Shown here: positions 25,499-32,537 of the stretch, in pieces | Layout: each line of letters starts with the position of its first letter | How positions within the stretch are numbered: position 1 is the stretch's first letter | Origin: Pseudomonadota bacterium | Lineage (GTDB): Bacteria; Bdellovibrionota; Bacteriovoracia; Bacteriovoracales; Bacteriovoracaceae | NCBI GenBank assembly: GCA_027487685.1 | Contig: JAIYDC010000037.1 | Location: forward strand, 1 to 32,718 | DNA length: 32,718 nt | Reading direction: 5' to 3' | Translations under genes and position numbers: made by a program | The notes under the pieces: generated by a model | Told to the model about the DNA's origin: nothing | Database searches by the model: none | Seen by the model: the letters and a program-made list of their open reading frames with translations, nothing else

Positions 25499-26401
25499 AT
25501 GTCAAGATCTCACTCTGCCCTCTCTATTTCCCCCGAAGAGGTCGCCTCACTGCTGAAGCTCTTCCCTAAGGGAATTGTGGCCGTTGATCTTGAAACTACA
25601 GGTCTTTCGCCGCTGGTTGATAAGATCATTGAGATAGCGGCCGTGAAAATCAGCGAGACCGGAGAAATCTCAACCTACCACCAATTGATCAACCCACTGA
25701 TCGACGTGCCTGAGTTTACCGTACAGTTCCATGGTCTTCGTACCGAGGATCTCGCGGCGGCGCCTACCATCCGAAAACCACTCCGGGCGGTTTGGGACTT
25801 CGCCGAAAGGCTACCGATCATCGCCCACAATTCAACCTTTGATCTGGGTTACTTGATCAAAGCGTCCCACGATTTTCAAATTGATTTTCCTCCCCTCGAT
25901 GTCTACGACAGCTGCCGCTACGCCCGTGCTGTATACAAAAATGTGGAAGGCGGCCCCGTGAATTTCAAACTCTCAACGCTGGCAGAGTTTGTCGGCTTCA
26001 CTCTTCAGCATCACGTAGCAATTGAAGACACTTTTGCATGCCTTAAGATCATGGCATTTGCAGCACGGGCCACTATGGAACAGAAGCTTGCCATGGAAAA
26101 GAGCTTTGTCTTTCGACTTTCTCACTTCGATCGGAGCGAATGCTTTAACCTCTCCGAACGTTTGAAAGGTCTCGCTCTTCTAGTGCAAGAAAAAGAATTG
26201 GTGCAACTCGACTACCGCGGTGGCTCTAAAGAGGGCCGCAACAGGCCGGTGCGCCCCATCGGTCTCATGCCGCTCCCCAAGGGCCCGGTACTTTTTGGTG
26301 AATGCCTCATTTCAGGCATGAATAAATCTTTTGTCCTTAAAAAAATTAAATCCTACCAGAAGCTAGAGGCGAGCATCTGGCGACAAGGAGCTAACCCATG
26401 A
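25499..26401 (+). CDS. DnaQ-family 3'-5' exonuclease with C-terminal WYL-like domain
   Basis: A 300-residue cytoplasmic protein. Residues 25-190 form a DEDDh exonuclease: Asp30 and Glu32 (VDLETTGLSP), Asp115 (HNSTFDLGYL), then His172 and Asp177 (HHVAIED). This fold is shared by DNA polymerase III epsilon and RNase T-type nucleases. Residues 222-285 look like a WYL domain: 'LALLVQEKELVQLDYRGG', 'NRPVRPIGLMPL', 'FGECLISG' and 'KSFVLKKIKSY'. WYL domains sense ligands or nucleic acids. I use the ATG at 25499; a TTG 78 nt upstream is unlikely. It overlaps the next gene by 4 nt (ATGA). Confidence 0.85.
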   Translation: MSRSHSALSISPEEVASLLKLFPKGIVAVDLETTGLSPLVDKIIEIAAVKISETGEISTYHQLINPLIDVPEFTVQFHGLRTEDLAAAPTIRKPLRAVWDFAERLPIIAHNSTFDLGYLIKASHDFQIDFPPLDVYDSCRYARAVYKNVEGGPVNFKLSTLAEFVGFTLQHHVAIEDTFACLKIMAFAARATMEQKLAMEKSFVFRLSHFDRSECFNLSERLKGLALLVQEKELVQLDYRGGSKEGRNRPVRPIGLMPLPKGPVLFGECLISGMNKSFVLKKIKSYQKLEASIWRQGANP

Positions 26402-26658
26402 GAGGCTTTATTAACCGGGAGAATCTGGGTCCGCGGCTAACGCAACTTGTGATTCTTATCGCTCATCTTGTGCTTTTGAAATGGATTCTCTACACCCTTT
26501 ACGAAGGTGGGGTACTGCCTTTCTCTACCCTCCTTTACCACTTTCTGGGAATCAGCATCTACGGCGCGGTCCTTATTCGGACCTGTGCTTACATATATAA
26601 GCGCCAGTACCTGAAGGAGCTCGAGCAAAGTGGAAAAGAACCTAAGCTGGACGAATGA
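26398..26658 (+). CDS. Small two-helix membrane protein
   Basis: An 86-residue inner-membrane protein with two hydrophobic segments (about 16-36 and 43-63) and a charged C-terminal tail (KRQYLKELEQSGKEPKLDE). I do not recognise a family. It overlaps the exonuclease stop by 4 nt and the KamA-family start by 29 nt, so it is translated within a three-gene operon. No functional link to either neighbour is evident from sequence. Confidence 0.75.
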   Translation: MRGFINRENLGPRLTQLVILIAHLVLLKWILYTLYEGGVLPFSTLLYHFLGISIYGAVLIRTCAYIYKRQYLKELEQSGKEPKLDE

Positions 26659-27697
26659 GTTGGCAGGGGCCTTCCGAGACTTGCCAGAGCTCTACCGCTT
26701 CCTAGGTTGGGAGCCTAAGTCAGAGCTCGTCAACGTCGTGCGGACTTTTCCGGTCTTTATTCCCCAGGGTCTAGCAGAGAGGATAAAGGCCGATGGCCCA
26801 GAGGGAGTACTGGCCCGCGAGTTCATTCCCCAGGGATTAGAACTTGAAATGGGAGAAGGACTTATTGACCCCATCGGCGACCGGACCTTCCTTAAGGCCC
26901 CACAGCTTATCCATCGTTACAAATCTCGCGCTCTATTCACTCCCACGAGTGTCTGCCCTGTTCATTGCCGTTACTGTTTTCGAAAAAATGAACTCGACGC
27001 AAGTCACGACCTTTTTCAACGTGACTTCGATCAGACCCTCGCCTACCTCGCCTGCCACCCTGAGATCACAGAGCTGATCTTCACTGGCGGCGACCCTCTC
27101 ACACTTTCTAATGACCGCATTAAAACCTACTTGAAGGCCTTCGCGGAGCTGGGAACAATAAGGGATGTGCGCTTCCACACTCGGTATCCGGTCATTCTTC
27201 CGCAGCGACTCGACGCTGGGTTCGGAGAATTCCTGAGTGAATTCGGTGAGCGATTCAGGACACTTTCCCTGGCGATTCACGTCAATCATTCGCGCGAGAT
27301 CGATGATGCAGTCCGCGATAGGATCAGACCCCTGCGCAAACTTCCCATCCAACTCCTCGCACAGACCGTCCTCCTTCGTGGAGTCAATGATAACGAAACC
27401 GCGCTCCTCGACCTGATGGAGGAACTTATCTCGCTGGGGATCAGACCGTACTACTTGCATCATCCGGATCAAGTGAAGGGAGGCCTCCACTTCTATTTAC
27501 CCCTCGAGGAAGGTCGTCGCTTGTATCAGACATTACGGGATCAGCTTCCCGGCTGGGCCCTCCCCCAATATGTCATCGACATTCCTGGGGGGCATGGGAA
27601 AGTTGGGGCCTTTAACCCCGAAGCCTATGCCTTTAGTGGTCGCCTCATGAACAGGCAGGGGATCCTCGTTGATCATCGGGAGCCTATACGTCTTTGA
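26630..27697 (+). CDS. KamA/EpmB-family radical SAM protein
   Basis: Radical SAM, PLP-dependent enzyme of the lysine 2,3-aminomutase family. The iron-sulfur motif is Cys109-x3-Cys113-x2-Cys116 (CPVHCRYC), followed by FTGGDPLTL. A C-terminal PGGHGK (319-324) places Lys324 at the PLP-lysine position of KamA proteins, where PGGGGK is usual; one Gly is His here. At 355 residues it is closer in size to EpmB, which beta-lysylates EF-P in partnership with EpmA, than to clostridial KamA. Neither epmA nor efp is nearby. GTG start with AAGGAG 10 nt upstream. It is last in the operon. Confidence 0.88.
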   Translation: MEKNLSWTNELAGAFRDLPELYRFLGWEPKSELVNVVRTFPVFIPQGLAERIKADGPEGVLAREFIPQGLELEMGEGLIDPIGDRTFLKAPQLIHRYKSRALFTPTSVCPVHCRYCFRKNELDASHDLFQRDFDQTLAYLACHPEITELIFTGGDPLTLSNDRIKTYLKAFAELGTIRDVRFHTRYPVILPQRLDAGFGEFLSEFGERFRTLSLAIHVNHSREIDDAVRDRIRPLRKLPIQLLAQTVLLRGVNDNETALLDLMEELISLGIRPYYLHHPDQVKGGLHFYLPLEEGRRLYQTLRDQLPGWALPQYVIDIPGGHGKVGAFNPEAYAFSGRLMNRQGILVDHREPIRL

Positions 27698-27892
27698 GAA
27701 GCGGAACTGAAACATTCTGGTACCTTAACTCCTACAAATACTGTTTAACCCCCCTCACCTTTCCCCTAGGCCTGTTCTAGGATGGCCGATGCTCCCGGGC
27801 CCCTGCCTGACTTTTTTGACAGGTTATAGCGGAAAACCTCGCATTCTACTGAATCTCCTTGGAGCTGCTGCGAGTCGTGATAAGATTCCTGA

Positions 27893-29221
27893 ATGAGCCA
27901 AACGATCCTTATCGAGACGAATGAAGACCTCCGAAAGATTTACTCACTCAATTTAAGCACTTTCGTCGGAACCGATGTCATTATTCGTCACAACGCAGAC
28001 GATGCACTGGCCCTCCTCAAAATCCTTCCTCAGGTATCGCTGATCATAACGCGCGCTCAAGTGGATAGTGAGGAGACGGCGGTCAGACTCTATCAGTACA
28101 TTCGGAATCAGGCCTTGAACACTGCTCTCATCGTTCTAGGAGAATGCCCGCCCCTTGCCTCTGATCTCCTGTGCCTTCAGGAGCCGGTAAGCTGGGAGAT
28201 CCTCATCAAGCAGGCAGCGCAACATCTCGGAGTAACGATTCAGGATGCAGTCGGTAAGATTAAACCTGATTTTCTCCCTATCGGTCTTCATTACTTCTAT
28301 GACATTAAAAAAACACCCTGTGATATCTATATTCGCATTAAAAAAGGTCCTAACGACTACCAGTTTGTGAAGCGAATACACTCTAAAGATACCTTTGACC
28401 GAACCGTGATTAAAAATTACGAGGATCAAGGACTGAGCGAGTTCTACATCTCAAAAGACTACGTTCAGTACTTTACGACATTCGTCACAAATAATCTTGT
28501 TCAGAAACTCGAGCGCAATGACCTGACACTTGAGGACCGTATTCTCACAACTGCCAACGCTCATGAAATCGTCCGGGAATCGATCCAGCAGCTGGGCATA
28601 GACCAGGCCTCGATAGACCTCTCCGAGGCCTCGATTAACTCGATGGTCAAGTCGGTTAAGAACTCACCGGAAGTTGCGAACCTTCTTAAGTTTCTCTTTT
28701 CGAATAAAGTGACCTACGCCTACCAACACTGTCATCTCCTAGCACTCATGTGCCACTACGTTCTTTCAAAACAAAGCTGGTATAAGCCAGATCACCTCCA
28801 TATCCTTTCGTTCGTTGCATTCTTCTCCGATGTGACACTAAAGTCCCATCAGCAGATGCAGATCGGAAGCATGCGGGACCTCTTTGAGGCCAACCTGACA
28901 GATGAGGAGAAGCGAGCGGTCATGAACCATGCCTCCGAAGCGGCCAAGATTCTCGAAGAGCATCCCGAGGCCAGCGATTACATCCGCACGGTATTGATCC
29001 AGTCTCACGGAAAGCATGACGGTATAGGCTTTGAAGATAATCCCGGAGAAGACCTTCATCCTCTTTCAAAAGTTTTCATCGTCGCCGATATGTTTATTAA
29101 AATTCTCCTTAATCCGGCCCTTCCCTCCAAGAAACAAGAGATTCTTCCTATGCTTTCGGAGCGGTTACGTAACCCGAGCTATCAAAAAATAATTAAAGCA
29201 TTGGAGCAGAAGTTCCAGTAA
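27893..29221 (+). CDS. Degenerate receiver/HD-GYP-like regulator
   Basis: A 442-residue cytoplasmic protein. Residues 1-120 have a receiver-like fold (TILIETNEDL, ALIVLGE), but the phosphorylated Asp position holds Thr53 (LIITRAQV). Residues 125-205 form a middle alpha/beta domain I cannot name. Residues 270-410 match HD-GYP, the c-di-GMP phosphodiesterase fold, with losses: the HD pair is Ser312-Asp313 (FFSDVTLKS), the HHE...DG.GYP motif reads SHGKHDGIGFE, and only His346 and some other ligands remain. Phosphodiesterase activity is therefore doubtful; a c-di-GMP-binding or scaffold role is more likely. It stands alone, with about 200 nt upstream and no strong ribosome binding site. Confidence 0.8.
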   Translation: MSQTILIETNEDLRKIYSLNLSTFVGTDVIIRHNADDALALLKILPQVSLIITRAQVDSEETAVRLYQYIRNQALNTALIVLGECPPLASDLLCLQEPVSWEILIKQAAQHLGVTIQDAVGKIKPDFLPIGLHYFYDIKKTPCDIYIRIKKGPNDYQFVKRIHSKDTFDRTVIKNYEDQGLSEFYISKDYVQYFTTFVTNNLVQKLERNDLTLEDRILTTANAHEIVRESIQQLGIDQASIDLSEASINSMVKSVKNSPEVANLLKFLFSNKVTYAYQHCHLLALMCHYVLSKQSWYKPDHLHILSFVAFFSDVTLKSHQQMQIGSMRDLFEANLTDEEKRAVMNHASEAAKILEEHPEASDYIRTVLIQSHGKHDGIGFEDNPGEDLHPLSKVFIVADMFIKILLNPALPSKKQEILPMLSERLRNPSYQKIIKALEQKFQ

Positions 29222-29528
29222 CCCTACGTCTTGTACCTTGGCGCTTCCCAAACTAGTGATGACTGTATTTCCGCCGGCGCGGGATGAGACTCTCCGGTCT
29301 CAAAAAGGGTTCCTTCTGCTTGAACATACCATCAGAGATTGCCCTATAACAGGCCTGGCCCGGGTTATCCATGGCAAGGTTCAGATCACCACCTGAGAGT
29401 CCAATTCCCGGAAAACAAGGTCCAAGCGGAAGTTTTCTTTAGAACCCTTGAATCTGAGTCTCGCAACTGACTCTCAGAATAAACTCATCATGCACTCAAA
29501 AAAACTATCAATATCAACAAGTATGAGA
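29222..29528. other. Intergenic region before the tRNA, with a possible gene remnant
   Basis: About 300 nt without a proven gene. On the minus strand a frame is open from 29438 to the TAG at 29253 and reads like protein (LSGGDLNLAMDNPGQACYRA and so on), with an ATG at 29372 but no ribosome binding site and a stop just upstream. A TGAGAC/GTCTCA hairpin lies at about 29287-29302. No terminator of the preceding gene is clear. Confidence 0.4.
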
Positions 29529-29558
29529 TTGACAGTATCAGACGGTCAGAATTATTAT
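29529..29558 (+). promoter_or_regulatory. Promoter of tRNA-Gly
   Basis: A perfect -35 TTGACA (29529-29534), an 18-nt spacer and TATTAT (29553-29558, five of six matches). Transcription would start near 29565, about 8 nt before the mature tRNA. Confidence 0.75.
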
Positions 29559-29572
29559 CAACACCACTTAAT

Positions 29573-29648
29573 GCGGTTGTAGCTCAGTTGGTAGAGCGTC
29601 TGCTTGCCATGCAGAAGGTCGTCAGTTCGAATCTGATCAGCCGCTCCA
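29573..29648 (+). tRNA. tRNA-Gly (anticodon GCC)
   Basis: A 76-nt cloverleaf can be drawn by hand. The acceptor stem is GCGGTTG/CAGCCGC with one G-U pair, the D-arm is GCTCAGTTGGTAGAGC, the anticodon stem is TCTGC/GCAGA with loop TTGCCAT (anticodon GCC), and the T-arm is GTCAG-TTCGAAT-CTGAT. The discriminator is U73, as expected for glycine, and CCA is encoded. An integrase gene follows in opposite orientation, so the 3' half is the likely attachment site. Confidence 0.95.
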
Positions 29649-29675
29649 AATTAATTCCTTTAGTTCCTGATAGAT

Positions 29676-29709
29676 AAAGGGCCACGTCATGTGGCCCTTT
29701 TCTTTTTCG
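29676..29709. terminator. Terminator between tRNA-Gly and the integrase gene
   Basis: AAAGGGCCAC (29676-29685) and GTGGCCCTTT (29691-29700) form a 10-bp stem with a 5-nt loop. On the plus strand it runs into TTTCTTTTTC, a good terminator for the tRNA. It could also stop transcripts from the convergent integrase gene. Confidence 0.88.
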
Positions 29710-29744
29710 TCATCAAGATGTCCCAAATCTGTCCCAAGAGGATT

Positions 29745-30893
29745 TTATTTAATCATCTTGAGCACCTTTTCTCCTGCATCACTCACGTTCAAACTCGGCA
29801 TCTCTCCGATTTCTTCAATGTCCTTCCCTATTACGTGCACGTACCTCATGGTGGTTTTGATATCCTTATGTCCGGCAATTTTTTGAATCACTGGTAATAG
29901 GACACCCTTTTTCACCATCAACGTTAAAGCAGTGTGTCTGAGGTCATGAAAGCGTATGGCACGAACTCCACACTCCTTCGTATCCTTCTTAAAGACTCTT
30001 TCCTTAAAGTTGTCGTGATCAATGGCAGTACCGGATCTGGACATGAATAACGTCGACTCCAGCGCTCTTAGCTCAGATTCTTGCATGAGCATGGAATTAA
30101 GTTCTTCGCGCAAGCTCTGACTGAAGGGAACGAACCTTGCGTCCTTCCCTTTCGTGGGAGCAAAAGAATTTCCTCCAAGGCTCTGCCTTAAAACTTTGAG
30201 CTTAGTTCCAGATCCAGGAATATCTGAGACTTTTATCCCCCAGAGCTCCCGGGCCCTCATTCCCGTTTCAAGCGCCATCAGATAAGCGCAGTAAACCCAA
30301 CGTTTCTCCGAGCCCCTTGGGTATATAGAATTGGTGTAGCCTAAAAAGCGCTGTACCTCTTCTGCGTCCCAAAAAAGCATCTCTTCTCTTATTTCCCGAG
30401 CCTTCTCGTAACCAAAACAAGGATTGGAATTAATTCTTCGCTGTTTGTAGGAGAAATTAATAATCCTTGTCACGAGATCGGCGTACCTATTCTGAGTGGC
30501 GGGACTTAATCCTTCGCTTTTCAGAAAAAGCCTGAATTCTAAAAGTAGAGAGGGTGTGAACCTCGAAACTGGATAATGTCCAAAGAGCTTCCTAACCTTT
30601 TTCAAGCACGGATTAATTGAACGGTAGTATCCCGGCGTGAATTCTCCACCTTTCTTTAAAAGCCAATAGTCTGCTTCCTCATTAAAGCTAGTCCCTTCGA
30701 TATCAGAAGTTGGCCTAATCGAATGTGGTAATAAGGCCTCACGTTTTCTAAATTTGAGAGAATCTAAGAATTCCTGCGCATCCACTTTCTTTTCAAAGCG
30801 TCGCCTGATCTTTTTATCTCCCATTCCTGGCAAGCGTTCAGTAACCTCCCACCGAATTAAATTGTTGGGGAGGGCAATTTTTTTAATAGGCAT
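29745..30893 (-). CDS. int: Tyrosine recombinase (phage/island integrase)
   Basis: Site-specific recombinase that integrates and excises a mobile element. The catalytic residues are visible: Arg213 (ETGMRARELWG), Lys near 250 (PTKGKDARFVPF), His316 and Arg319 (FHDLRHTAL), His342 (AGHKDIKTTMRYVHV) and nucleophile Tyr351. Residues 65-160 form the SAM-like core-binding domain, and the N-terminal 50 residues an arm-type DNA-binding region. AGGAG precedes the ATG. It lies about 100 nt from the tRNA-Gly 3' end, convergent with it, the classic arrangement for an element integrated in a tRNA gene. It is AT-richer than the genes to its left. Confidence 0.95.
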   Translation of the reverse strand: MPIKKIALPNNLIRWEVTERLPGMGDKKIRRRFEKKVDAQEFLDSLKFRKREALLPHSIRPTSDIEGTSFNEEADYWLLKKGGEFTPGYYRSINPCLKKVRKLFGHYPVSRFTPSLLLEFRLFLKSEGLSPATQNRYADLVTRIINFSYKQRRINSNPCFGYEKAREIREEMLFWDAEEVQRFLGYTNSIYPRGSEKRWVYCAYLMALETGMRARELWGIKVSDIPGSGTKLKVLRQSLGGNSFAPTKGKDARFVPFSQSLREELNSMLMQESELRALESTLFMSRSGTAIDHDNFKERVFKKDTKECGVRAIRFHDLRHTALTLMVKKGVLLPVIQKIAGHKDIKTTMRYVHVIGKDIEEIGEMPSLNVSDAGEKVLKMIK

Positions 30894-30905
30894 AGTTTCT
30901 CCTCT

Positions 30906-31190
30906 TTATAAGGAGGAACTTCGATCAGATACCCATGCACATAGAATATCTTTTCTCAAGTAAAGCCCGCCGCCCACTTTCAGGAACAAATTGGATGGGA
31001 TCTTTCTCTTTCTCGTCTTTCCCCGGTAATGCCAGTCATAAAGTGTTTTTACAGATTTGTTTAACACTCTCGCCGCATCTTCCGGTATCATCAATTCAGG
31101 CAAATTTTCAAAGAGCTTTCTGATTCCCACAATACCAGAATTCCCCTCACCCTCATAGGCCTCATTTCTTTTTTTCTCGCTATCTCTCAA
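30906..31190 (-). CDS. Excisionase-like helix-turn-helix protein
   Basis: A protein of up to 94 residues with a winged helix-turn-helix of the MerR/excisionase type: 'MIPEDAARVLNKSVKTLYDWHYRG', then a basic wing 'TRKRKIPSNLF' and 'YLRKDILCAWV'. Such proteins (Xis, AlpA-like) bend DNA at attachment sites to favour excision. It ends 12 nt before the integrase start, so the two are cotranscribed. The start is uncertain: TTG 31190 is the farthest, GTG 31130 has GAGGGG 12 nt upstream, and an ATG lies just before the conserved domain. Confidence 0.8.
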   Translation of the reverse strand: MRDSEKKRNEAYEGEGNSGIVGIRKLFENLPELMIPEDAARVLNKSVKTLYDWHYRGKTRKRKIPSNLFLKVGGGLYLRKDILCAWVSDRSSSL

Positions 31191-31325
31191 TCCTAACCCC
31201 CTGTTAACTTCCTAATCCCATCACTCCTTCTTCGTCACCATCCTTCGTTATTGTTTTTATTACTTCTATCTGAAGCAAATCCTTATTTTTCCCTCCAACC
31301 CAATTTTTGTTCTCATCTCCCCCTT

Positions 31326-31390
31326 CCGCCTTCATCACTGACCACCTACCTTCAACAACGTTGGGGGTAGGTGGTCAGTGATGAAGGCGG
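31326..31390. repeat. Perfect 25-bp inverted repeat (long hairpin)
   Basis: The arms at 31326-31350 and 31366-31390 are exact reverse complements over 25 nt. They are separated by a 15-nt loop that itself contains CAAC/GTTG. The hairpin starts 8 nt beyond the stop of the replication-relaxation gene and has no T-tract on either side, so it is not an ordinary terminator. Its position in a mobile element suggests an origin, recombination or mRNA-stabilising role, which remains unproven. Confidence 0.95.
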
Positions 31391-31398
31391 TTCATGTA

Positions 31399-32247
31399 TT
31401 ATGGGGGTGAAGTTAAAATTGGTGTTTGATTACTGTCAGTTATTAGATTATTTTGATTCGTTGTTTTTACTTTCTGCCTGCTCACCCCATGAGCACCTAG
31501 TGGTACAGCTTTCATGATCCAGGATTCGCCTAAGGTAAGAACTGGTTTCGTGCCAAGAAGCCTGGCCTTAGGAGGAGATTCCACGATCTCTTGCAATAAT
31601 GAGCCGTAAAATTTAACTTTGCTTTTCAGTCCCCCACAGATTTGCCATTGCTTCCAAACACTACTTAAAATGGATAATTTCGGGGCCACGTACCAAAGTG
31701 CGTAGAAGCCTCCTTTAGAAATATACCTATGAAGTGTTTTCTTAATTCGAGTTTGGTTTTTTAAATTCAGCTCTAGTTCCAAAGCTACAGATTCATTTTT
31801 ACCATTCACTTGAATACCAATTAGACCATCTGGAACAATGCGCTCATGAATGTCCTTGGCGCCATGCTTCCTGAAAATCTCAGAACGAATGAGATGTTCA
31901 GGCATCCATGAATGAGCAATTCCTGATACTTCTAAATTAAGCCGAAGATCAACGAGAAGGTAATCATGCTCAAGCATGTTCTTACTCCAATGGGTCTTAG
32001 GTATTGTCACCCTCATCTCTCTGCCTCCCTTTGTTGTGAGCATCCATAGGAGTTCTTGAGACTCAAGACCCATGACCCGTTTGATGAGCCCCTTACTTTC
32101 CAAAAGTCGAAGACGCCGCAAAACTGTCGTTCTCGCGATTCCCCCGAAGAAGTGGTTCTTGATATGAGAACTACCGAGCATTCCATATGTAGAAAGCGAC
32201 TTCATGAGGTATGCATCACGTTTAGTCTGTTGATATGAAATTCTCAT
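31399..32247 (-). CDS. Replication-relaxation family protein
   Basis: A 282-residue protein matching the Replic_Relax family of plasmids and integrative elements. The N-terminal 90 residues form a winged helix: 'STYGMLGSSHIKNHFFGGIARTTVLRRLRLLESKGLIKRV'. Next come the family signatures 'MLEHDYLLVDLRLNL', 'SWMPEHLIRSE', 'IVPDGLIGI' and 'ALELELNLKNQTRIKKTLHRY', which recall a nuclease-like fold with acidic residues. Proteins of this family are associated with replication or conjugative processing, and their exact activity is poorly known. The ATG overlaps the preceding stop by 4 nt. A 25-bp hairpin follows the stop after 8 nt. Confidence 0.75.
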   Translation of the reverse strand: MRISYQQTKRDAYLMKSLSTYGMLGSSHIKNHFFGGIARTTVLRRLRLLESKGLIKRVMGLESQELLWMLTTKGGREMRVTIPKTHWSKNMLEHDYLLVDLRLNLEVSGIAHSWMPEHLIRSEIFRKHGAKDIHERIVPDGLIGIQVNGKNESVALELELNLKNQTRIKKTLHRYISKGGFYALWYVAPKLSILSSVWKQWQICGGLKSKVKFYGSLLQEIVESPPKARLLGTKPVLTLGESWIMKAVPLGAHGVSRQKVKTTNQNNLITDSNQTPILTSPP

Positions 32248-32537
32248 AAGAGGGCCTCAAGAGCTTCTTTATTTGCCTCCTCAGGTGTCCGTTTGTTTCG
32301 CTTCTTCTCATCATCGAGAGCGTCTTCTAGAAATGAAATCAACCTTTCCATTTGCTCCATCTCAGACTTAAGACCATCGACCTGAGTTTTGAGCTGTGCC
32401 CTTTCTTGGGCTAATGGAACCTGAGCATCATGAAGTTTCCCAAACTCATCTTTTAAATCGTCACGGTATTTCATCTGCAAGACTGCAAATGTCTTGGTCT
32501 GGTCTTTAGCAAACTGATAAGCAAGCCAGAACCCCAC
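32244..32537 (-). CDS. Membrane-anchored coiled-coil protein (start uncertain)
   Basis: A 97-residue frame from GTG 32537. Residues 25-80 form a charged coiled coil (LAQERAQLKTQVDG, MEQMERLISFLEDALDDE). The frame stays open upstream of the GTG and there encodes the rest of a membrane helix (TISFILFFVCVGFWLAY), so the real product probably starts earlier. No ATG exists in that frame before the upstream TGA, but a +1-shifted frame starts at ATG 32637 and meets this one at a CTT-TGA sequence (32569-32574). It overlaps the replication-relaxation gene by 4 nt. The function is unknown; it may be a membrane partner of the element's replication or mobilisation protein. Confidence 0.6.
   Translation of the reverse strand: MGFWLAYQFAKDQTKTFAVLQMKYRDDLKDEFGKLHDAQVPLAQERAQLKTQVDGLKSEMEQMERLISFLEDALDDEKKRNKRTPEEANKEALEALL

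Noticed and set aside
31266-31316. 16-codon frame with an AAGGGGGAG site after the long hairpin
   Set aside because: The site is directly against the ATG, the peptide has no recognisable feature, and the purine-rich strand makes such motifs likely by chance.
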